Origin: DASXVX01 sp036504075
Lineage (GTDB): Bacteria > Bacillota > Sulfobacillia > Symbiobacteriales > Symbiobacteriaceae
NCBI GenBank assembly: GCA_036504075.1
Contig: DASXVX010000038.1
Span: 1 to 59,310, forward strand
Reading direction: 5' to 3'
Length of the DNA: 59,310 nt
The first letter of the stretch is position 1. Each line of letters begins with the position of its first letter. Shown piece by piece: positions 16,207 through 22,311 of this stretch. The notes beneath the pieces are model-generated. The model saw nothing but the letters and a program-made list of their open reading frames with translations, had not been told where the DNA came from and made no database searches. Made by a program: the position numbers and the translations under genes.

Positions 16207-16545
16207 ATGATGCGCTATGAAAGCGCAGTGATCGCACTTTGCCTGCTCCTGGCCTCTTCGATCATGCCCGCAGCGGCGCAGGCAGTGTCCCCGAGTGGCT
16301 CCGGCTGCCCCAACGGCGTTGTGATCCCGCAGGGTGTGAATCAGCCATGCTCCCCGAGCGAGCCCCCGGACCCCGACTACTGCAAGCGGGATGACGGGAT
16401 TCCCTGGCAGTTCGTCAACGACCAGTTCGTCCAGTGCCCCGCCGACCAGCAGCCCTACATCGACCCGGTGAACGCGACCCATGCGATGGTGCTCTCGTGC
16501 TGGGCGCACCCGAGAGACCTGGAGTCCAAAGAGAGGAGCTGGTAG
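16207..16545 (+). CDS. Truncated exported leader protein of the toxin locus
   Basis: A 112-residue protein starting at ATG 16207 or 16210, with GAGGTGAT upstream. It has a Sec signal peptide (cleavage after AAAQA) and a Cys- and Pro-rich region. Near the C-terminus it has ATHAMVLSCWAH, identical to residues 86-97 of the leaderless toxin 18352-19452. After that motif the sequence diverges and stops within a dozen residues. It looks like the 5' part of a toxin gene whose 3' part has been replaced. Its stop overlaps the ribosome binding site of the next gene. Confidence 0.65.
   Translation: MMRYESAVIALCLLLASSIMPAAAQAVSPSGSGCPNGVVIPQGVNQPCSPSEPPDPDYCKRDDGIPWQFVNDQFVQCPADQQPYIDPVNATHAMVLSCWAHPRDLESKERSW
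16472..16509 (+). repeat. 38-bp repeat, leader copy
   Basis: Identical to 18608-18645 except for one base (37 of 38). Both copies are in the same reading frame and encode ATHAMVLSCWAH. Recombination between them would fuse the signal peptide of 16207 to the toxin body of 18352. Confidence 0.85.
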
Positions 16546-16547
16546 CC

Positions 16548-17891
16548 ATGGTGTCCCTTCGGAAAGTGACTGTTTTCCTTGTAGCGGCCGTCGCGCTTGC
16601 CTCTTTACTCGGCAGTCCCCGCTCGGCTGAAGCGTCGCGGTGCATCTTTGATCCGCAGAGCTGCCTCCAGATGGACGGAGACACTCCTCCGCCTAGCGAT
16701 GCCCCCTACGGCGGCTGGGTAGGCCGCCTCGGCAACGACCAGGCCAACTGGAACGAGTTCCAGTTGGCCAGTTCCCTGACTCTCAGGATGGACGGTGAGG
16801 ACGTGACCACCCGGATCGGCGGCCGCATCATGGAGGTGAACGGGCGCGCCCTCGTCTGGGGCCGCGGCTTCGTCAACCTGCTGAATGACCATGCCAGTAG
16901 GTATGGTGGGATGTGGCCCTGGATCGACGTCGCTCTGGCCGAATGGGACGGCGAGAACGGCACGATGAAGTATACGTACAGCAACGCGGTCGTCGACAAC
17001 GAGGGCTCCGCGATTACCCCGACCGTGGTCTGGTTCCGTCCTGGCCTGCACCGCGGCTGCGGCTCGACCGTCATGACCGCTTCCTGGCGGGCGTCATTCA
17101 ACCAGGACGTCGTCGGTCCTTTCCGGCGCAATGACAAGCTGGACCTGGACGCCCCGGCGTGCAACTTCTTCCTTTCCGAGAAAACCTATGTTCCGCTTCG
17201 CGCACTCACGGAGGCGTTCAAGTTGCGGATGGACTTCAATTCCCTGACCAACACCGTCGACATCTATACCCGTCAGGTTCCGAATCCGCACGTCGGCGAG
17301 TTTGGCAATATTGTCTTCAACCACAACTCCAGCGGTTTCCATCTGAGCGTCCCGGAGGGCGGTTTCAGGGCGTACCCCAGCACTCTTATGTTCTCCGCCT
17401 TGGCTGCCTACTACTCCAACAAGGTCATCAGCAAGATCGGGGACGACGGGAACTACAGTTTCATGGCCGATCAGTCAACCAACAGCCTGATGATGCATGA
17501 TCCGTTCGGGAATCTGAAGGCCCGGATCTACCCGACCCACTTCGTCGTGTACTACAACGAGCAGCAGGCTTCGGATTTGGCGTACCAGCTGAAGCACGAC
17601 AATCGGTACTCCACTGGCGCCGGGACTGTGTTCTCGGTTCTCGTCCCCGGCGAGGTATTCTACAAGGTGCTCAGCGCCGTTGGGACCGTCGCGTACTACA
17701 GCGGGCGAGATACCGACGTTGACAAGATCAACAAGTGCATCGCCCAAGCCGAAAAGCCCAAGCTTATCGGAGTGGTGTACGTGAACCCGGCTGAGTTCGA
17801 GCTGGCATCGCGCTTCCTGAGCAGCGGAATCCGCGGCTGCGTCAGCGGCGACCGCTTTGTGTCCGCCGATGCGGCCATCGGAGGTTTCTAA
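16548..17891 (+). CDS. Exported protein with copper-amine-oxidase-N-like domain
   Basis: A 447-residue protein starting at ATG 16548 (GGAG 9 nt upstream), with a signal peptide cut near AEAS. Residues 30-250 form a two-part beta domain ending in CNFFLSEKTYVPLRALTEAF..NSLTNTVDIY, the diagnostic C-terminal half of copper-amine-oxidase-N-like domains, which in Firmicutes are extracellular and cell-wall associated. The C-terminal 180 residues are unknown and include one hydrophobic segment (VFYKVLSAVGTVAYY). It is followed without a gap by a small membrane protein. I infer an exported toxin or surface protein with a membrane immunity or partner protein. Confidence 0.7.
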   Translation: MVSLRKVTVFLVAAVALASLLGSPRSAEASRCIFDPQSCLQMDGDTPPPSDAPYGGWVGRLGNDQANWNEFQLASSLTLRMDGEDVTTRIGGRIMEVNGRALVWGRGFVNLLNDHASRYGGMWPWIDVALAEWDGENGTMKYTYSNAVVDNEGSAITPTVVWFRPGLHRGCGSTVMTASWRASFNQDVVGPFRRNDKLDLDAPACNFFLSEKTYVPLRALTEAFKLRMDFNSLTNTVDIYTRQVPNPHVGEFGNIVFNHNSSGFHLSVPEGGFRAYPSTLMFSALAAYYSNKVISKIGDDGNYSFMADQSTNSLMMHDPFGNLKARIYPTHFVVYYNEQQASDLAYQLKHDNRYSTGAGTVFSVLVPGEVFYKVLSAVGTVAYYSGRDTDVDKINKCIAQAEKPKLIGVVYVNPAEFELASRFLSSGIRGCVSGDRFVSADAAIGGF

Positions 17892-18110
17892 GTGAAAAAG
17901 AAGACGATCACGCCCAGTACGGCGCTGAACGTGATTTGGGCCATCTTTTTGGCCACGGAAGGCTTCCCGTTCCTGTCGACCCTGGCAAAGACGTTCGCGA
18001 TCGTCGTGCACGGGGGATCGACCGTTTCCATGGTAACCCTGATTTCCATGACCACGGTCATCTTCTTGGCGGTCGATTGGTTGGGGAAATTCCTCGACCG
18101 TATGATGTAG
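17892..18110 (+). CDS. Small two-helix membrane protein, possible immunity protein
   Basis: A 72-residue protein starting at GTG 17892, directly after the upstream stop codon, with GGAGG 7 nt before. It starts MKKKTI and has two membrane helices (about 12-38 and 44-64). Small membrane proteins fused transcriptionally to an exported protein of a toxin island are often immunity proteins against membrane-active toxins. A holin-like function is an alternative, since size and topology are similar. A strong terminator follows. Confidence 0.6.
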   Translation: MKKKTITPSTALNVIWAIFLATEGFPFLSTLAKTFAIVVHGGSTVSMVTLISMTTVIFLAVDWLGKFLDRMM

Positions 18111-18120
18111 AAAACATGGC

Positions 18121-18145
18121 GGGAGGTGCGGTTGCCGCACCTCCC
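18121..18145 (+). terminator. Intrinsic terminator after membrane-partner gene
   Basis: A perfect 11-bp stem (18121-18131 with 18135-18145, TTG loop) is followed by CTTAT. Confidence 0.7.
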
Positions 18146-18351
18146 CTTATCGTTAGTGTGCGTGACAATAGACCTGTCGGGGCTGGGTGCGGACATCAGA
18201 GACCAAGCCAGCCCATGCATCCTACCAAATCCTGGCGCCGGATGGAGTGCTACGGAAACCAAGTAGGCCGCCAGCGCCAGCACGACCATCAGCACACGAT
18301 ATGCGGGCTTTTCAGGAATGAAGCAAGATCGACTGGGATCAGGACACCTCC

Positions 18352-19452
18352 ATGATCGACGTCTACGACAACACCCACATGGTGGATTTCACCATGGGGT
18401 CCAGTTACTACTGGTGGGACGGCATCCCCAGCGAGCTGCCGTACCCGCTCCAAGTCAGGAACGACCGCACCTTCATCCCCCTCATTATCTTCCTCAACGC
18501 CTGGCGGATGACGTACACCTACGACGGGTCCGTCAACGCCATCCACATCAGCTTCTCGGCCAGCCACGAGAAGTACCCGCCCGACCCGTTCCTGAACGAG
18601 TCGCCCCACGCGACCCACGCGATGGTGCTCTCGTGCTGGGCGCACGGGTTCATCGACGGCGCGGACACCCTCACCGACGACTGGCACAACTGCCCGATCA
18701 ACACTTTCTTCGTTCCGCAGACCTACCGCAGCTTCGGGCACGAGCTGCCGAAGAGCATCATCAAGGGCGGCCTGGCCACCGACGACTACTACATCTCATA
18801 CTTCAACCAGCAGGCCATCATCCACGGCGGGTTCAGGGTGCCGACTTACGGCGAAGCCTGGAGCGCCACCTTCGACCAGGTTGTGATGGACATCACGGCG
18901 GCCGAGGCTGGCCGGATGGTCTGGGAGCTCGCCAGTGCCGCCGGGGCGGGCGCGTACGGCGCAGCCAAAAACTGGAACGCCAATGCGGCCGTTCCAGAGC
19001 AGCCCGGATGGGGCTTACCCAAGGGCGGGCAGAGCATGAGCGAGTCCGCCATCCGGTGGCAGTCGGAAGTGTCCCGGCAGGAGTATCAGCTGACTAAGCA
19101 GGGGGCTCGCGGCACTCACATCTGGTCAATCCGCGAATTCGCCTACATCGGATCCAAGGGCAAGATTTGGTTCGACGCCGGAAACAGCGCCGAGCGGGTG
19201 CTTGTCGATGCCAAGTACATCAATCCGAAATGGCTGAAGCCCGGCGGCCCGTTCTCCGTCTTCAAGAACTTCTACAGCAACTTCGTCATGAAACACTACT
19301 TGAAAGTCGCGCTGCGGCAGATGGAGATTGTCGACGACGGTTGGATCATTCATTGGCGGTTCAACTCCGAAGAGGCACTGGACGCCTGGCTCAAGTGGCT
19401 CCGGGACATCGGACGCGAAGACGTCATCAAGAGGATTTTCTTCACGAGGTGA
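18352..19452 (+). CDS. Leaderless Tox-REase-5-like toxin (5'-truncated cassette)
   Basis: At least 366 residues from ATG 18352. The same frame is open from 18322 and already encodes KIDWDQDTSMIDVYDN, the inner strand of a copper-amine-oxidase-N-like domain, so the true N-terminus and signal peptide are missing. The domain continues to about residue 70; the shared ATHAMVLSCWAH block follows. The C-terminal 140 residues begin MSESAIRWQSEVS, like Tox-REase-5. They contain FDAGNSAERVLVDAKY (D275, D286, K288; a D-X-K nuclease core) and close with IHWRF..ALDAWLKWL. Family members are DNA-targeting interbacterial toxins. The stop codon overlaps the ribosome binding site of the next gene. Confidence 0.75.
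   Translation: MIDVYDNTHMVDFTMGSSYYWWDGIPSELPYPLQVRNDRTFIPLIIFLNAWRMTYTYDGSVNAIHISFSASHEKYPPDPFLNESPHATHAMVLSCWAHGFIDGADTLTDDWHNCPINTFFVPQTYRSFGHELPKSIIKGGLATDDYYISYFNQQAIIHGGFRVPTYGEAWSATFDQVVMDITAAEAGRMVWELASAAGAGAYGAAKNWNANAAVPEQPGWGLPKGGQSMSESAIRWQSEVSRQEYQLTKQGARGTHIWSIREFAYIGSKGKIWFDAGNSAERVLVDAKYINPKWLKPGGPFSVFKNFYSNFVMKHYLKVALRQMEIVDDGWIIHWRFNSEEALDAWLKWLRDIGREDVIKRIFFTR
18608..18645 (+). repeat. 38-bp repeat, toxin copy
   Basis: Second copy of the sequence at 16472-16509, in frame within the leaderless toxin. It lies 2136 bp from the first copy in direct orientation. Confidence 0.85.
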
Positions 19453-19458
19453 GATTCA

Positions 19459-19857
19459 GTGTTCATTGCGATCTGTTCCAAAGAGCCGATTCTGGTTCCT
19501 AACTCGAAAGCGATTGCCGGGAGGATCGCCGGCTATCTTGAGTTGATGAGGGCGGGCGATATCAAGTCCAAGGAAGAAGGCCGGATCGAACTGAGCGGTG
19601 GCGACCGTGTGGAAGCCAACCTCGGCGTGCCGGTGCGCTCCGAACCGGCGTCCGTCTCGGTCGTGTACTCGGACGGCCCCATGGGCGATCCGGAAGAGGC
19701 CGAGGAGGACTGGGCGAGGGAACTGTCCGTCCGCAACCTCGCCATTTTCGTGGACGACGCCTCGCCGGACGGCGTCGACTTCAATAGCCCGGCCTGGCCC
19801 GTGATCAAGCATCTCTGGGGAGACTGTGACTTGATCTGGCTCTACTGCGGGGTTTAG
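19459..19857 (+). CDS. Putative immunity protein, frameshifted near the 3' end
   Basis: GTG 19459 follows AGGTGA, which includes the toxin's stop codon, so translation is coupled to the toxin. The 132-residue acidic cytosolic product ends ...DLIWLYCGV. Directly after the stop, the frame offset by +2 continues without interruption to 19969 and encodes FREKARLLPGSTGVVLTE..DDEDEE. Removing one G from GGGG at 19849-19852 restores a ~169-residue protein. It is the position-specific candidate for immunity to toxin 18352. The frameshift may have inactivated it, be phase variation, or be a sequencing error. Confidence 0.6.
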   Translation: MFIAICSKEPILVPNSKAIAGRIAGYLELMRAGDIKSKEEGRIELSGGDRVEANLGVPVRSEPASVSVVYSDGPMGDPEEAEEDWARELSVRNLAIFVDDASPDGVDFNSPAWPVIKHLWGDCDLIWLYCGV

Positions 19858-20018
19858 GGAGAAGGCCCGGCTCCTCCCAGGCAGTACGGGGGTCGTCCTG
19901 ACGGAAATCGCGGGCGCGTTGGCTACGTGGACACCTGAAGCTGACCCGGACGACGAGGACGAAGAGTAAGAGGAGATCTCACTCATTGCACTAACATTGG
20001 AGTTGGAGGTCGATACCG

Positions 20019-20384
20019 ATGCCTGACTACGGCTTTGCGATCATCTCCACAGACATCACTTTTGTCCCCGACGAAGCGATGATGGGGAAAATCGAGGAGA
20101 CCCTGAGGGCGCTTCTCGTGATCGGGGAGAGGCTTCCGAAGAAGCACACGGAGAGCGAGGTTATTCGCTGGGAGCTAGGACCCGAGGCTCTCTCATATCT
20201 CCGGGGTGCTCCAACGGAGATGTGTGTATACCTTGGCGAACCGACTCCGTTCTTTGACGGGACCAGCATCCGCGCTCACTCTCGCTTCATCCTTGAGGTC
20301 CAGGATGGAGACCCGTCGGCGCTGAAGGAGACTCTTGAAGAAGTGCTGGGAACTAGCCTTGAAGTGTGCCCCTATCGCCTCTAG
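20019..20384 (+). CDS. Putative second immunity protein / hypothetical
   Basis: A 121-residue acidic cytosolic protein from ATG 20019, with GGAGG 9 nt upstream. It has no signal peptide. A helix at residues 18-40 is followed by alternating beta strands. It lies 50 nt after the restored end of the frameshifted immunity-like gene and before the operon terminator, so it probably belongs to the same toxin-immunity unit. Family not recognised. Confidence 0.6.
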   Translation: MPDYGFAIISTDITFVPDEAMMGKIEETLRALLVIGERLPKKHTESEVIRWELGPEALSYLRGAPTEMCVYLGEPTPFFDGTSIRAHSRFILEVQDGDPSALKETLEEVLGTSLEVCPYRL

Positions 20385-20454
20385 CGCCGATTAGCGACCG
20401 GAGCTCACGAGAAGGAAAAGGAACGTGGAGAACGACGCCAATAACGCCGGGACA

Positions 20455-20483
20455 GGCCCAAGGAGACTACTGCTCCTTGGGCC
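20455..20483. terminator. Hairpin ending the right toxin operon / element copy B
   Basis: An 11-bp perfect stem (20455-20465 with 20473-20483) is followed by TCATTC on the plus strand. On the minus strand it closes the 3' side of long repeat copy B, in the same relative position as the hairpin at copy A. Confidence 0.6.
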
Positions 20484-20495
20484 TCATTCAGGATA

Positions 20496-20794
20496 CTCCC
20501 ACCTTATCCCTCGCCTGCACCTGGACGATCACAATCCTACCGCATCCTTAACGCAGGGTTTCGCTTCCCGAAGATTCCCCTATCTACAGGCCAATTTTCT
20601 GTGGTTCTGGGTTTCCTGATACGACCAACAGGGCAGTTCCCGGCACCATGGGAATGCAACTGGCCGGATTTCGGAGGCCACCGGACGAGTACCCGGCGAC
20701 TTTATCCGACCACTCGCCCGCCACATCTCTTCGCTTCCCAAACTTAGGGCATCACTCGCTCAACTTCGGGTATCAACAGGGGACCAGCGGGTCA
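20496..20794. repeat. Long direct repeat, copy B (right boundary of accessory block)
   Basis: Matches 3288-3621 in direct orientation, with the perfect 53-nt core at 20529-20581. On the minus strand it begins at the sodA stop codon. The two copies lie about 17 kb apart and frame the toxin and regulator region. Confidence 0.8.
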
Positions 20795-21409
20795 CTGCTT
20801 CAGGGCGGCCGCGAACTTTGCCGCCACCTTGTCCCAGTTGACCAGGCCCATGAACGCTGCTATGTAGTCTGGCCGCCGGTTCTGATACTTCAGGTAGTAG
20901 GCGTGCTCCCAGACATCCATGGTCAGAATCGGGGTGTCGCCCTGGTCGAACGGGGTGTCCGCGTTGGGGGTGCTGTAGAGTTTCAGGCCGCCGTCTTTGG
21001 TCACCGCCAGCCACGTCCAGCCGCTCCCGAACCGGGTGGCGCCCGCCTTGCCGAACTGCTCCTTGAACGCATCGAAGCTTCCGAACGCCCTGTCGATCGC
21101 CGTGGCCAGTTCGCCGGCAGGCGCCTTGGCCCCGCCAGGCGTGAGTAGCTCAAAGTAGAGGCTGTGGGCGAACACCTGACCGGCGTTGTTCTTGACGGCG
21201 GTACGAATGGCCTCCGGCACTTTGCCGAGGTCCTTCAGCAGCGCCTCCAGCGGCAGGCTCTGCAGTTCCACCCGGGTCTCCAGGGCTGCGTTGAGGTTGT
21301 TCACGTAGGCGGCATGATGCTTGTCGTGGTGCAGATGCATGGTCTGCTCGTCGATGACCGGTTCCAGGGCCGTGTACTCGTACGGGAGCGGCGGCAGGAC
21401 ATGTCCCAT
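20792..21409 (-). CDS. sodA: Superoxide dismutase (Mn/Fe type)
   Basis: A 205-residue cytosolic enzyme that converts superoxide to oxygen and hydrogen peroxide. ATG 21409 follows AAGGAGG; the family start (LPPLPYEYTALEP) comes right after. Metal ligands are visible: His in MHLHHDKHH near 26, His in FAHSLYF near 80, and Asp and His in DVWEHAYY. The GSGWTWL active-site block is present. Length is normal. Mn versus Fe cannot be decided by eye. A perfect 18-bp palindrome lies 24-41 nt upstream of the start and probably controls it. Confidence 0.95.
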   Translation of the reverse strand: MGHVLPPLPYEYTALEPVIDEQTMHLHHDKHHAAYVNNLNAALETRVELQSLPLEALLKDLGKVPEAIRTAVKNNAGQVFAHSLYFELLTPGGAKAPAGELATAIDRAFGSFDAFKEQFGKAGATRFGSGWTWLAVTKDGGLKLYSTPNADTPFDQGDTPILTMDVWEHAYYLKYQNRRPDYIAAFMGLVNWDKVAAKFAAALKQ

Positions 21410-21432
21410 CCAGGGTCCCCTCCTTTGCTCTT

Positions 21433-21450
21433 TGCCAACGATCGTTGGCA
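21433..21450. promoter_or_regulatory. Perfect 18-bp palindrome upstream of sodA
   Basis: TGCCAACGATCGTTGGCA is a perfect dyad in the sodA leader region, so it is a strong operator candidate. It shares the CGATCGTT core with the TetR-type sites at 14775 and 15400, so a TetR-like protein is one option. It does not resemble PerR or Fur boxes. Confidence 0.65.
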
Positions 21451-21537
21451 TTCAACTCTTACTGCTTCTACAGGGCTTGTGCGCTTCCTGGTCACTTCCC
21501 GATCAAAACCTTCTATGTCCTGACCCGTGCAAGGCCG

Positions 21538-21573
21538 AAAGAGCCCTGGCTCCCGAGGGCGCCAGGGCTCTTT
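21538..21573. terminator. Bidirectional intrinsic terminator
   Basis: A 13-bp stem (21538-21550 with 21561-21573) has a T run on the plus strand and a TTTC tail on the minus strand. It ends the pyridoxamine-oxidase-like gene that stops at 21586. Confidence 0.8.
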
Positions 21574-21585
21574 TTTCGCATTCCG

Positions 21586-22125
21586 CTAGGCTTGGCCGGG
21601 GAACTGATCCTGCCACTGGGCGGCGACTTTCACCGGGCGCCGCTTGCCCGTAATGCGCTCCACGCTCACCCGGTAGACCGCCGTAATGTCCGCCATCGGC
21701 CAGACGTCCGGCCGCTCCCAGGACGGGTCGGCGTACTTGGCCATCAACGTTCGGAAGAAAGCCAGCTTTTCGGCCGGGTCCGTCACTTTCGTGCAGTGCC
21801 CGTAGAGAATGACCGATTCGAACGAGACGCTGGTTTCGCACGGGGCGTTGTCCGCTGTGGGGAAGATGATGCCTGGCTCGTCCACCTCGAAACAGACCCG
21901 CGGGTTGGCCTCCACATTCACTTTCAGGTGGCTGGCGGGGGACTGCGTGTGGTGGAAGTAGACCGCACCGTTGTGAACGGCGTAGGAGAGCGGCACCACG
22001 TAGGGCCACCCCTCGGCATCGGCGGTGCCCAGGCGGCCTGTGAACCCCCGCTCCAGCAGCTTCCAGGTCTCTTCCGAGGTCATGGCGCGGTCTTTGCGCT
22101 GTAGATTGTGCTGCATGTGACTCAT
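21586..22125 (-). CDS. Pyridoxamine 5'-phosphate oxidase-like FMN-binding protein
   Basis: A 179-residue split-barrel protein with the family pattern GRLGTADAEGWPYVVPLSY near residue 30 and the dimer/FMN strand FHHTQSPASHLKVNVEANP. It belongs to the broad PPOx group often called nitroimidazole-resistance or general-stress FMN proteins rather than true PdxH. Start choice is ATG 22125 or 22116; both are within reach of GGAGG or AGGTGG. A TATAAT hexamer at 22177-22172 on the minus strand is the likely -10. The natural substrate is unknown. Confidence 0.85.
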   Translation of the reverse strand: MSHMQHNLQRKDRAMTSEETWKLLERGFTGRLGTADAEGWPYVVPLSYAVHNGAVYFHHTQSPASHLKVNVEANPRVCFEVDEPGIIFPTADNAPCETSVSFESVILYGHCTKVTDPAEKLAFFRTLMAKYADPSWERPDVWPMADITAVYRVSVERITGKRRPVKVAAQWQDQFPGQA

Positions 22126-22265
22126 TCCACCTTTGACCTCCATAGCAGGAGGATTTCGTGATCTAAAGGGAATTATACACCGGACTCTCAAGGTGGAGGT
22201 GTGAAAGCTGACGTTTTCCATGGCGGCATTGCCATCAACCTCCAACGGCGCAAGTAGGCAGGCCA

Positions 22266-22293
22266 AAGGCCGGAGGGGCAACCCTCCGGCCTT
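22266..22293 (-). terminator. Intrinsic terminator after beta-helix gene
   Basis: A perfect 12-bp stem (22266-22277 with 22282-22293) is followed by TTTGGCC on the minus strand, 18 nt after the stop codon. Confidence 0.7.
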
Positions 22294-22311
22294 GCTGTAT
22301 AAAGGAGAACC

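Noticed and set aside
19459..19857. Assignment to the Imm52 immunity family
   Set aside because: Position after a Tox-REase-5-like toxin is suggestive, but I cannot see the conserved blocks of that family, so I left the family open.
21586..22125. Authentic PdxH
   Set aside because: It lacks the C-terminal PNPOx dimerisation block (R..P.GWRP-like) and is a short split-barrel protein of the wider FMN-binding group.
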